A stretch of 64,000 nt of DNA from Mesobacillus jeotgali (GTDB lineage Bacteria > Bacillota > Bacilli > Bacillales > Cytobacillaceae), in assembly GCF_014856545.2 (NCBI RefSeq), contig NZ_CP109811.1:366001-430000 (forward strand). The letters are read 5' to 3'. The position numbers and the translations under genes were made by a program. Each line of letters starts with the position of its first letter. Positions within the stretch are counted from its first letter, which is position 1. The notes beneath the pieces were generated by a model. That model saw only the letters and a program-made list of their open reading frames with translations, did not search any database and was not told the origin of the DNA. Positions 50,519 through 58,772 of the stretch are shown piece after piece.

Positions 50519-51793
50519 ATGAAGTTTAAAATGCAGGACAAACAAAATCAACTAATAGAAAGAATTACAGATACACATCTTGTGGTTGGTGTGGATATTG
50601 CACAACAGTTTCACGTAGCCAGAGCAGTGAATTTCCGTGGGATTGTCGTAGGAGATCCAATCACTTTTCCAAACAACGAAGAGGGATTTTCGTCCCTGTT
50701 AATCTGGATTAATAACCTTAAAAGATTACATAAACTTGAGGCTGCCATAGTTGGTATGGAACCTACCGGTCATTACTGGATTAACCTTTCTAAATGGCTG
50801 ATGAAACAAGATATTGAGGTAGTGACAGTTAACCCTCATTTGGTGAAAAGAAATAAAGAAAACCGTGATAATACCCAATCAAAGAGTGATAAAAAAGACG
50901 CTCTTGTAATAGCTGATATGGTGAAGAACGGTTACTACGCTTTTGTAAGGAATACTTCTGAGTCGTTTGAAAAGCTCAGGGTACTCATGTCAAATCGGGA
51001 TGTCATTGTTAAGAGGCTTGTAAGCTCGATTAATCAATTGAATCGCTGGGTGGATATTGTCTTCCCCGAGCTTAGGCAAGTATTTAAAGACATCACTGCT
51101 AAAGGAGCCATCGCAACACTTCGGCTTTTCCCATCTCCAATGGAACTAGATTCCATGAAGCCTGAAGAAATCGTGGCCGGATGGAAGTCACTCATGAAGC
51201 GGCAGCCTGGCTTGAAGAAAGCCTATTTACTACTCAATGTAGCTAGGAAATCAGTTGGTACAAGACAAGCATTAGATGCTTATAAATTTCATCTTGAGCA
51301 ATTACTCGAAGAGTATGACCTTTCAATTCAACAACTTGAAAGAGTTGAACTGGCAATTAAGGATGAACTTCCTAAAATTCCTTTCGCAAATAAGTTGCTT
51401 ATGATTAAGGGAATTAGTGAAATTTCGTTAGCTGGTATATTAGGGGAAGCGGGAGATTTAAGTGGTTTTTCACACGGAAACTCTTTACTTCGCCATGCAG
51501 GGCTCCATCTCGCTGAAGCTAGTTCAGGAAAGTGGAAAGGGCAAATTGTCATTTCCAAGCGTGGGAGATCTAGGCTTAGGCGTTTCCTATACTTGGCCAC
51601 TATGAGCCTGGTGATGAACAACCCGGAATTTAAGGCCATTCACTCCAACAATGTTAAAGTCAAGAAAATGAAAAAGATGAAATCTATTATGAAATTAGTT
51701 GGTAAGTTGGCCAGAATATTTGTAGGAATAGCACGTAAAAATGAATCGTATTGTGCCAGGAAAGTACAACCATTTACGGAGTTGGCAGCGTAG
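50519..51793 (+). CDS. IS110-family transposase (DEDD recombinase)
   Basis: 424 residues. The N-terminal RuvC-like DEDD domain shows VVGVDIAQQFHVARAV (first Asp), VGMEPTGHYWINL (Glu) and SKSDKKDALVIADMV (Asp pair). The C-terminal Transposase_20 domain has LLMIKGISEISLAGILGEAG and the serine-bearing LAEASSGKWKGQIVISKRG followed by RSRLRRFLYLATMSL. It catalyses cut-and-paste or circle-mediated insertion guided by a bridge RNA. The gene appears intact. GGAGG lies 10 bases before the ATG. Confidence 0.93.
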   Translation: MKFKMQDKQNQLIERITDTHLVVGVDIAQQFHVARAVNFRGIVVGDPITFPNNEEGFSSLLIWINNLKRLHKLEAAIVGMEPTGHYWINLSKWLMKQDIEVVTVNPHLVKRNKENRDNTQSKSDKKDALVIADMVKNGYYAFVRNTSESFEKLRVLMSNRDVIVKRLVSSINQLNRWVDIVFPELRQVFKDITAKGAIATLRLFPSPMELDSMKPEEIVAGWKSLMKRQPGLKKAYLLLNVARKSVGTRQALDAYKFHLEQLLEEYDLSIQQLERVELAIKDELPKIPFANKLLMIKGISEISLAGILGEAGDLSGFSHGNSLLRHAGLHLAEASSGKWKGQIVISKRGRSRLRRFLYLATMSLVMNNPEFKAIHSNNVKVKKMKKMKSIMKLVGKLARIFVGIARKNESYCARKVQPFTELAA

Positions 51794-51840
51794 GTAAATC
51801 AATCGTTAGTTCTCGAAGAGAAACCTCTTATCGAGTGTTG

Positions 51841-52153
51841 GCTTATTCGCAGGATTTCAAATATGTACGGAGTACCAGATTTCTTCAACAAAAGGGCACT
51901 GACCCATCAGGTTAGCAAAACTGGCCTCCACCCCTTGGATAGGCATGACGAAGGAATGAGAGGGCATTTGACCCGTTGAGACATGGGAGGGAAAGCCTCC
52001 AGGGGCGGCGTGGAGAAGTACATTATATGGTAGAATATGGAGTATAATCCTACTCCTCTATTTAACTATGTCTTCACGTAGCCATTTGTCCAGAATCTAC
52101 TCCTATCAATTTAGCACTATATATCCATGGAGGATGAAATCCTGCGAATAAGC
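51841..52153. repeat. 19-base inverted repeat spanning the IS110 3' noncoding region
   Basis: GCTTATTCGCAGGATTTCA (51841-51859) recurs as its exact complement TGAAATCCTGCGAATAAGC at 52135-52153. The arms enclose 275 bases, including the putative bridge RNA. Subterminal inverted repeats are known in the IS1111 branch, but here both copies lie 3' of the transposase gene. Confidence 0.8.
51866..52010 (+). ncRNA. Putative bridge RNA of the IS110 element
   Basis: Two successive internal loops of like design can be drawn. Loop 1: stem GGAG/CTCC (51869, 51926) and CCAG/CTGG (51875, 51921) enclose TTCTTCAAC (51881-51889), hairpin GGGcactgaCCC (51894-51905), and CAGGTTAG (51908-51915). TTCTTCAAC is complementary to GTTGAAGAA at the right insertion junction. 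CAGGTTAG equals the left half of the repeat B consensus. Loop 2: AGGAATG (51952-51958), hairpin GGGcatttgaCCC (51962-51974), GTTGAG (51975-51980). AGGAATG is complementary to CATTCCT at the element's left end (50416). The ends of the RNA are not defined. Confidence 0.6.
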
Positions 52154-52246
52154 GAGTATTCGTGAGAAAATCGTATTAAACTGAGGGAGTTGAAGAAGGA
52201 TTGATATATATTATTGACGGTTATTGTTTATATGGAGGTTTATAAA

Positions 52247-52543
52247 ATGGTTCCAACTAAGAATGATTTAATAATTAGTTCCCATTACTCCCTTTTAGGG
52301 TCCATACCACAAAAATTAAGGGGACTAACAGTTAAATTAGAAAATGAGACTTTATATTGGAGAGCTTATTTTGACGGTGAACCAACTGAGGAAGAAAAAG
52401 GAATGTTAAGTGTTGCCTGTACGGAAGTGCTAGCTGATTTCCCCATAATTAACGCCGTTAGTGAAGAATATCTAAATTACAGATACCCTTTAAAAATGCA
52501 AGGATTACAATTCTGGGTATTTTTAAGATGGGAACAGGATTGA
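52247..52543 (+). CDS. Small protein of unknown function in the array
   Basis: 98 residues, MVPTKNDLIISSHYSLLGSI onward, alpha/beta in character, with no signal peptide or membrane helix. No family recognised. It might be an immunity-type protein (compact, acidic, aromatic C-terminus GLQFWVFLRWEQD). GGAGG lies 8 bases before the ATG at 52247; the longer frame from 52214 has no ribosome site. It follows the right half of the repeat B split by the IS110 element, so it was the next unit of the array before insertion. Confidence 0.55.
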   Translation: MVPTKNDLIISSHYSLLGSIPQKLRGLTVKLENETLYWRAYFDGEPTEEEKGMLSVACTEVLADFPIINAVSEEYLNYRYPLKMQGLQFWVFLRWEQD

Positions 52544-52545
52544 TC

Positions 52546-52577
52546 CCTATTAAGCTAAAGATGCAGGTTAGTTCGAA
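52546..52577. repeat. Repeat B copy
   Basis: CCTATTAAGCTAAAGATGCA then GGTTAGTTCGAA. It contains CAGGTTAG exactly as in the putative bridge RNA guide. Confidence 0.6.
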
Positions 52578-52606
52578 TTTACACTAAATTAAAGGGGGAA
52601 TATAAT

Positions 52607-52741
52607 ATGATAGCTCTTGGGTACATTATACCAACTATAATAGCAATTTTTTTTGTTGGATTTTTCGCACCGTTAGTTGGAATTGTGGTTGGTTTTTTCA
52701 TCAATATTATTGTATTACAAATAAGAATTTCAAAAAAATAG
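52607..52741 (+). CDS. Very small hydrophobic membrane protein
   Basis: 44 residues, MIALGYIIPTIIAIFFVGFF, then a second hydrophobic stretch and the basic tail RISKK. Two short membrane helices or one hairpin. AAAGGGGGAA lies 6 bases before the ATG, which supports it as a real gene. It is the last unit of the array, just after a repeat B. Confidence 0.5.
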   Translation: MIALGYIIPTIIAIFFVGFFAPLVGIVVGFFINIIVLQIRISKK

Positions 52742-52912
52742 ACATCCTTATGAATAGGTTAGAGGCTGTTGAAAATGTAAATTAGTGAAATTCTTCACTT
52801 AAACATAAGGGTGCTAATGTTAAAGAAAAAAATGCACAATAAAATGTTTATTAACTTACCAAACTAGCTGTCATTTTGAGTGGGAAATACTTTGCGAATA
52901 GAACTGATAATA

Positions 52913-53021
52913 CAAAAAGCCTTACCGTTTTGATATGCTCCCCTTTAGGTAGACAGATTAAAAAATATAATCTGTTTACCTAAAGGGGAGCATATCATTT
53001 TTAATAACGGATAAGGCTTTT
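52913..53021. repeat. Nested palindrome: probable MITE inside the narK terminator
   Basis: The outer arms AAAAAGCCTTACCGTT (52913-52928) and AACGGATAAGGCTTTTT (53005-53021) make a terminator stem for the minus-strand narK. Its loop holds a second, 29-base near-perfect inverted repeat (52931-52959 with 52967-52995, one mismatch), starting GATATGCTCC and ending GGAGCATATC. The inner palindrome looks like a small inserted element. Confidence 0.7.
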
Positions 53022-53035
53022 TGTTTGTGCATCTA

Positions 53036-54349
53036 CTAGGCAGTAGTTGCCGCCTTTTTCTGTGTACTTGTTGCTTCTGATGTTTTTCTCTGATAGTAAT
53101 ACCAGTTTAAGATGATCGACAATACATAGAAGCCGATGAAGATAAAGAATGCTGGCACATAACCACCGGAAATATTGACGGACCATCCGAACAGCTTTGG
53201 AATCAGGAAGGATCCGTAAGCTGCGAAGGCTGCGGTGAAACCTAGTACTGGTGCAGCTTCTTTTGGTACGAAGATTCCAGGGATCATCTGGAATGTTGAA
53301 CCAGAACCGATTCCGGCAGCAATGAACAGGACCAGGAATGATACAAGGAAGCCGGCGAACTGCTTAGTGCCAAGGAAGTAAATGACGCTTCCGGCACCGG
53401 CCATCATCACAACCAGGACGATGGATGTCAGCTTCGCGCCACCCATTTTATCAGCCAGCCATCCGCCGACAGGACGTGATGCTGCAGCAAGGAATGCACC
53501 TAAGAATGCTAATGAGATATATTCAGGAAACTGAGATTTCAACAATAGCGGGAATGCCGCTGAGTATCCAATGAAAGAACCGAATGTTGCAACATAAAGC
53601 CATGTCATGATCCATGTGTGCTTTCTTTTTACAATGACGAATTGATCAGAGAATGATTGCTTTGTTCCAGGCAGGTTATCCATGCCGAACCATGCTGCGA
53701 TCGTAACAATCGCGATTGGGACAAGCCAGATGAATGCTGCGTTTTGCAGCCATACCTGCTGGCCGTTAGATAATTGCTGTCCATCTCCAGCGACAAAAGC
53801 GAAAGTTCCAGTAGTTATGATCAATGGTGTTACGAATTGTACGACTGATACACCCATGTTACCTAAACCGCCGTTAATGCCTAGCGCGGTTCCACGTGCT
53901 TTTTTCGGGAAGAAGAAGCTGATGTTGGATGAAGAACTCGAGAAGTTACCGCCACCCAGGCCAGAAAGTGCTGCTAGTAAAAGCATGACAGAATATGGTG
54001 TGTCAGGATTCTGGACTGCAAAACCTATTCCGATTGCCGGAATCGCCAGTACAGCTGTTGACAGGACCGTCCAGTTACGGCCACCCATCATTCCAACGCC
54101 AAAGGTATAAACAAATCGTAAAGTTGCACCAACAAGACCAGGCATTGCAGCCAATGTGAAAAGCTGCTGATCAGTAAAACTAAAGCCAATATCATTTAAG
54201 CGAATTGCGACTACAGACCAAATTTGCCAGACAATGAACGCGAGCATCAAGGAAGGAACAGAGATCCATAAGTTCCGCTGGGCATGTTTTTTGCCTTCGG
54301 ATTGCCAAAAACCATCGTCTTCAGGATTCCATTTATTTATACGAGCCAT
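53036..54349 (-). CDS. narK: NarK/NasA-type nitrate/nitrite MFS transporter
   Basis: 437 residues with 12 membrane segments. The nitrate-porter signatures are present: SGLGGGNFSSSSSNISFFFP (about 135-154) followed by GTALGINGGLGNMGVS, and the second Gly-rich motif VLFIAAGIGSGSTFQMIPGI (about 335). It takes up nitrate or exports nitrite. GAGGAATT precedes the ATG. An Fnr-type site upstream predicts induction without oxygen. No nitrate reductase genes are in the window. Confidence 0.93.
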   Translation of the reverse strand: MARINKWNPEDDGFWQSEGKKHAQRNLWISVPSLMLAFIVWQIWSVVAIRLNDIGFSFTDQQLFTLAAMPGLVGATLRFVYTFGVGMMGGRNWTVLSTAVLAIPAIGIGFAVQNPDTPYSVMLLLAALSGLGGGNFSSSSSNISFFFPKKARGTALGINGGLGNMGVSVVQFVTPLIITTGTFAFVAGDGQQLSNGQQVWLQNAAFIWLVPIAIVTIAAWFGMDNLPGTKQSFSDQFVIVKRKHTWIMTWLYVATFGSFIGYSAAFPLLLKSQFPEYISLAFLGAFLAAASRPVGGWLADKMGGAKLTSIVLVVMMAGAGSVIYFLGTKQFAGFLVSFLVLFIAAGIGSGSTFQMIPGIFVPKEAAPVLGFTAAFAAYGSFLIPKLFGWSVNISGGYVPAFFIFIGFYVLSIILNWYYYQRKTSEATSTQKKAATTA

Positions 54350-54414
54350 TTTAATTCCTCCAAATATTTTTGAGTGTTTACAAGATTAATAAACCATTTA
54401 TATCACACATCAGT

Positions 54415-54430
54415 TGTGACGAACCTCACA
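54415..54430. promoter_or_regulatory. Fnr-type binding site upstream of narK
   Basis: TGTGACGAACCTCACA fits the B. subtilis Fnr consensus TGTGA-N6-TCACA exactly. It lies 66 bases before the narK start, with A+T-rich -10-like sequence (TATAAA, minus strand, 54402-54397) between. The rest of 54350-54709 shows no other clear site. Confidence 0.7.
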
Positions 54431-54709
54431 TCTGAGAACACCATCACAATTCTGTCAAAAAGTCTTGAACATTCTTTGACAGAGGGTGATAAAAGTCAGT
54501 ACCCATAGGGGTTTTACCTAGTGTAAACACGCTATTTTCTAGTGCGAAGACTGGTGCAAGCACAAGAGAGTATGGAGAGAGTAGCCTCTGCAGTACTTCA
54601 AAATATTGTCATAGACACCTCACAAAGTTGAAACGTTCATTCTCCGATTTTGTGATTTAATAGTATATAGATTGTGAAATAGTGAGCAAAACAGACGGAG
54701 GTAAAGTTA

Positions 54710-56641
54710 ATGAATTATCCACATTTGTTTTCGGTCGGAAAAATAGGCAGTGTAACACTCAAGAATAAGATTGTGATGCCTGCAATGGGAACCGGATTGG
54801 CCAGTTCGGATGGAGAATTGACGGAGCAGCAAATTCGTTATTATGAGGAAAGAGCTAAGGGAGGAACTGGCTTAATCATCACTGAATTTACGACAGTTGA
54901 CTTTGAATTGGGTAGAGCGGCAGCCAACCAGCTAAGGTTCGATGATGACCGTTTTATTCCGGGATTCCGCAGGCTTGCAGACGCAGTCCATACTTATGGT
55001 GCGAGGGTGTTTGTCCAGCTTCACCATGCCGGCAGAGAATCCAGCTCCTATTTGACAGGAGGAAAGCAAATTGTCGCTCCCAGCCCGGTTACCTGTGAAG
55101 CAATTGGCGAAGAACCAAGGGAATTATCAACTTCTGAGGTAAAGGATATCATCGGCAAGTTTGTTGAGGGGGCAGCCCGCTGCCAGGCTGCTGGCATAGA
55201 TGGAGTAGAGCTTCACGGTGCGCATGGTTATTTGATCAACCAGTTTTTAAGCCCGAATACCAATCTTCGTAAAGACGAGTATGGCGGCAGCTTTGAAAAG
55301 AGGATGCGATTCGTTGAAGAGATTATCCAGGGAATCAAACAGCAGTGTGGAGCGGACTACCCCGTTACTGTAAGGCTCAGCGTCGATGAATTTGAAGAAG
55401 GTGGCATGGACCTTTCTTTAAGCCGTAAAGTCAGCCGCTACCTGGAGAAAATAGGAGTCGATGGCATCCATGCAAGTTCAGGAAACTACAATACGATGGA
55501 GAAGGTCATCGAATCTCCTCTTTTTGAAGAAGGCTGGAGAGTTTACCTGGCAGAGGAAATCAAGAAAGAAGTCAATATTCCGGTTTTTGCGGTAGGGAAT
55601 ATCCGCGATCCTCAATTTGTGGAATCCATTTTGGCTGCTGGCAGAGCAGACTTTGTCGCCATTGGCCGCGGCCATATTGCAGACCCTGATTGGGTGCGGA
55701 AGGTTGCCGATGGCAGGGAGAAAGAAATCAGAATGTGTATTTCCTGCCTGCACTGCGTTTATACGAAGGGACATATTGAGTGTTCAGTCAATGTCAGGGC
55801 AGGACGGGAGATTGAATTTTTGGAAATGAAAAAAATCAATGAGAAGCGTCATGTGGTGATTGTCGGTGGCGGTCCGGGCGGGATGGAAGCAGCAAGGGTT
55901 TTAGCCATAAGAGGTTTTGATGTGACTCTTATTGAAAAGAATGGCAAGCTCGGCGGGCAACTGAATCTTGTTACAGACCCGGTCTATAAAAAGAAAATGG
56001 CAAGATACGTTAGATACCTCATCAATGAAATGGACCGGCTGAAAATTGATATCCGCTTGAATTTAGAGGCTTCTGTCGGGTTGATTAAATTAATGAACCC
56101 GGATGTGGTTCTGCTGGCGACAGGCGGTACCCCGCGTGTCCCGGCTTTTGAGGGTCTTGAGCTTCCACATGTAAGCAATTATCGCGATGTCAAAGTTGAA
56201 AACAGCATTTTTACCGGCCAAAAAATTGCAGTTATCGGTAGCGGGATGGTTTGCCACAGTACTTCCCGCAGACTTTCAGAGCAAGGAAATGACGTAACAC
56301 TCATTGAAATCCTCACAGAATCAGCCAGAAAAATAAGCCCGCAGACCAGAATGAAACTGATGGAAAAGCTAAAAACGGTAGGCATCCAAGTCATTACCGG
56401 CCACAGCGTCAGCGAAATCACGGCTGAAGGAGTCATTTTAAAAGAGGACAAAACTGGCGAAACCAAAGCGATAGAGGTGGACCAGATTGTCATAGCCATG
56501 GGAGTGCAGGCTTATAACCCGCTGGAACAATATTTGAGGGAAATCATGAAGAATGTTTATGTAATTGGGGATGCAGCAGGCAATACATCTTTAGCAGATG
56601 CCACAAGAGAGGGATTTGAACTTGCCTGTGCACTGGGATAA
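54710..56641 (+). CDS. NADH:flavin oxidoreductase/FAD-dependent reductase (2,4-dienoyl-CoA reductase-like)
   Basis: 643 residues in two enzymatic parts. Residues 1 to about 360 are an Old-Yellow-Enzyme TIM barrel: NKIVMPAMGTGLASSDGEL, the substrate motif VELHGAHGYLINQFLSPNTN and the FMN-phosphate loop VAIGRGHIADPDW. A four-cysteine cluster follows (CISCLHC ... C). From about 385 a FAD/NAD(P) domain begins, HVVIVGGGPGGMEAARVLA, with a second dinucleotide loop IAVIGSGMVCHSTSRRL. This layout is shared by FadH, enoate and trimethylamine dehydrogenases; the substrate is unknown. GGAGG precedes the ATG. Confidence 0.85.
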   Translation: MNYPHLFSVGKIGSVTLKNKIVMPAMGTGLASSDGELTEQQIRYYEERAKGGTGLIITEFTTVDFELGRAAANQLRFDDDRFIPGFRRLADAVHTYGARVFVQLHHAGRESSSYLTGGKQIVAPSPVTCEAIGEEPRELSTSEVKDIIGKFVEGAARCQAAGIDGVELHGAHGYLINQFLSPNTNLRKDEYGGSFEKRMRFVEEIIQGIKQQCGADYPVTVRLSVDEFEEGGMDLSLSRKVSRYLEKIGVDGIHASSGNYNTMEKVIESPLFEEGWRVYLAEEIKKEVNIPVFAVGNIRDPQFVESILAAGRADFVAIGRGHIADPDWVRKVADGREKEIRMCISCLHCVYTKGHIECSVNVRAGREIEFLEMKKINEKRHVVIVGGGPGGMEAARVLAIRGFDVTLIEKNGKLGGQLNLVTDPVYKKKMARYVRYLINEMDRLKIDIRLNLEASVGLIKLMNPDVVLLATGGTPRVPAFEGLELPHVSNYRDVKVENSIFTGQKIAVIGSGMVCHSTSRRLSEQGNDVTLIEILTESARKISPQTRMKLMEKLKTVGIQVITGHSVSEITAEGVILKEDKTGETKAIEVDQIVIAMGVQAYNPLEQYLREIMKNVYVIGDAAGNTSLADATREGFELACALG

Positions 56642-56677
56642 GAAACTGGCTAGCATAATATATTAAGGTGTTTATAA

Positions 56678-56722
56678 AAAAGGGCAAAGCTTTGTGATGA
56701 GCGTTTGCCCTTCTTTATTTGG
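56678..56722. terminator. Terminator between convergent genes
   Basis: AAGGGCAAAGC (56680-56690) pairs with GCGTTTGCCCTT (56701-56712), then CTTTATTT. Confidence 0.7.
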
Positions 56723-56745
56723 TTATTCGTACGGTAATAAATTCT

Positions 56746-57747
56746 TTATTCTCTATTTATGCTGACAGGATATAAATATGGAACTTCCGGTTCTTCAGTA
56801 ATCTCCCATTTAGAGACTTTAACAAGCGGGATAGGGGTGTCCATGTATGAACCAGTCTCAATTACACCTTCTATTTTGATCCAGGTGTCTTTTTCGATCG
56901 TCGCTGCATCCGGGAACTCAGATAAAAATCCGATGATGCTGGCATCTGCAACACAGTGGGTGACCAGGAAGCGTGATACGACCAGCTGGTTTTCTGCAAA
57001 GCCTTCCTCTTTATAAACAAAGCCGTATAGGCTTACCTTCCGGCCTTGGAACTTGTCGATGTCGGAGCTGATTTCCTCATAGTAAGATGAATAGATACTG
57101 TCATTGAAGATAATGGTCCCTGTTTCTAACTCTTCTATCTTTTTATTGTACTCTTCATCTGTCATTTGATTTTCGTAACCTGTGGCAGTCTCGGTGCCTT
57201 CGGGTATGTCAGTACCTTGCTCAGCCTGATAATCACTCTCCTCTGTTGATTGGCCAGCTTCGCCAGTTCCCTGGCTGTCTTCCTGTTCTTTCGTTTCACT
57301 TGTTGTCTGGCTGCCCTGACTGCTTTTACTTGAGCCGGCAATCGACAGCATCGCTCCCTTTTTATCGGCGATCGCGGAGTCAAGAACCTTTGCAGGCAGG
57401 AAAAAGCCTGTCAGTAAAGGCAGTACGATGATTGAGTAGGATAACAGTTTTTTTACTGAAAAAGGTGATGTGCCATGGTCATGAAAATGGTTATGGTGAT
57501 CATCATGAGAGCAGCATTCACCCACATGACTGCAGGAGTCGTGGTCATGTGCCCCTTTTACTGTCCAGACGCGGGTAATCTGGATGAAAAACAGGATCAA
57601 AAATAGGAACGCGGCTGCCTGGCTTAATAGCAAATACTTTGGGTTAATGAATAAATAAATCTTTCCTGTAAAATGCAGCATATAAATCAAGATGGAAAAT
57701 CCGAGCAGGATCAGGGCTCTTGCCGCCTGCTGTACATGGAATTGCAT
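56746..57747 (-). CDS. TIGR03943-type membrane protein (YcgQ-like), partner of the UPF0718 permease
   Basis: 333 residues. Three or four membrane helices lie at the N-terminus, then a His/Asp/Cys-rich loop (HDHDSCSHVGECCSHDDHHN, about 92-111) that could bind zinc. A long acidic, Ser/Gln-rich linker follows (about 150-205), then a C-terminal globular domain with KVSLYGFVYKEEGFAENQLV and VTHCVADASIIGFL. AGGAGG lies 8 bases before the ATG at 57747. It follows the permease gene by 12 bases. In B. subtilis the homologous pair is ycgRQ, which I recall as linked to zinc starvation. Confidence 0.75.
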   Translation of the reverse strand: MQFHVQQAARALILLGFSILIYMLHFTGKIYLFINPKYLLLSQAAAFLFLILFFIQITRVWTVKGAHDHDSCSHVGECCSHDDHHNHFHDHGTSPFSVKKLLSYSIIVLPLLTGFFLPAKVLDSAIADKKGAMLSIAGSSKSSQGSQTTSETKEQEDSQGTGEAGQSTEESDYQAEQGTDIPEGTETATGYENQMTDEEYNKKIEELETGTIIFNDSIYSSYYEEISSDIDKFQGRKVSLYGFVYKEEGFAENQLVVSRFLVTHCVADASIIGFLSEFPDAATIEKDTWIKIEGVIETGSYMDTPIPLVKVSKWEITEEPEVPYLYPVSINRE

Positions 57748-57759
57748 GGACAATACCTC

Positions 57760-58755
57760 CTATAGCATGCTGCCAAACAGCATGAGAATAGTGAATACAG
57801 TCCCAGCGACGAGCGCGAGAACGGTCATGACAAATTTAAATCGGAATACGCTCATCATGATCAGCGTATTTTTCAAGTCAATCATCGGCCCAAAAATCAG
57901 GAAACCAAGGATTGAGGTTGAAGGAAAGATACTGCTGAAGGAAGCCCCAATGAAGGCATCTGCCTCAGAGCAAAGGGACAGGAAGAACGCTAGTCCCATC
58001 ATGACAGCCAGTGAGGAAGCGGCACCACTGCCAATTTCCAATAATGTTTTTGCCGGCATATAGGTCTGAACCAAAGCGGCCAGGAATGCGCCGATGATTA
58101 GATATTTGGCCATATCGAAAAACTCGTCAATTGAATGCTGGAGCATGGACCAGAACTTTTCGAGGAAGGACTGTTTTCCAGAATGGCTATGCACGTGCAA
58201 TGAGGTGCTTTTTTTGAACTGCGTTCCTTTGAAAATCATTCCAACCATGAAGGCGACAATGATCGCGATGGCAAAACCCAATCCCATTCGAAGCGCAGCG
58301 ATTTTAAAATCGTTGCCAAAAGCCATATATGTAGACGCAATGACAATCGGGTTGATGAGGGGGCCCGTCAACATAAAACCAATGGCAGCGGCTATTGGGA
58401 CTCCTTTGCCAACTAGCCTGCGGATGATTGGAACGATTCCGCATTCGCAGGCAGGAAAAAGAGCGCCAACACTGCAGCTCATGACAATCGCCAAATATTT
58501 GTTCTTAGGAATCCACCTGCTTATATGTTCCTCGGTGACAAAAATCTGAATCATCCCCGCAATCAGCACCCCAATCAGAACGAATGGGAAGGCTTCTATT
58601 AAAATGCTGAGAAATATCGTATTCAGATTCAGAATGGAAGAGGGGATTTCCAACTCACTCTGAAACCCCATCCCAAGGCTTAGCAGCATGAGAAACGCCA
58701 GAATGACAGCAAAACCTGTAATGTCCAATAAATTAGACCGGATTAATCGTATCAT
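57760..58755 (-). CDS. UPF0718/DUF318 permease (YcgR-like)
   Basis: 331 residues with about eight membrane segments. Landmarks are FPFVLIGVLIAGMIQIFV (about 54-71), VMSCSVGALFPACECGIVPI (about 92-111) with the paired cysteines typical of the family, and a second related half (SLCSEADAFIGASFSSIFPS, about 257). Between the halves lies a His-rich loop, SLHVHSHSGKQ. It is probably a metal or metalloid transporter with its partner downstream. Transcribed behind the zinc-binding lipoprotein, with a hairpin between. Confidence 0.78.
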   Translation of the reverse strand: MIRLIRSNLLDITGFAVILAFLMLLSLGMGFQSELEIPSSILNLNTIFLSILIEAFPFVLIGVLIAGMIQIFVTEEHISRWIPKNKYLAIVMSCSVGALFPACECGIVPIIRRLVGKGVPIAAAIGFMLTGPLINPIVIASTYMAFGNDFKIAALRMGLGFAIAIIVAFMVGMIFKGTQFKKSTSLHVHSHSGKQSFLEKFWSMLQHSIDEFFDMAKYLIIGAFLAALVQTYMPAKTLLEIGSGAASSLAVMMGLAFFLSLCSEADAFIGASFSSIFPSTSILGFLIFGPMIDLKNTLIMMSVFRFKFVMTVLALVAGTVFTILMLFGSML

Positions 58756-58772
58756 TTTCTCCTCCTGGATAC

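Larger units (their letters stand above)
50416..52189 (+). mobile_element. IS110-family insertion sequence inside a repeat B
   Basis: About 1.77 kb between the two halves of a repeat B. AG occurs at 50414-50415 and again at 52188-52189, consistent with the 2-base core left by IS110 recombination. The element has a 103-base 5' noncoding end, the transposase gene and a long 396-base 3' noncoding end. The long 3' end is the arrangement I recall for the IS1111 branch. There are no terminal inverted repeats, as is usual for IS110. Confidence 0.75.
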
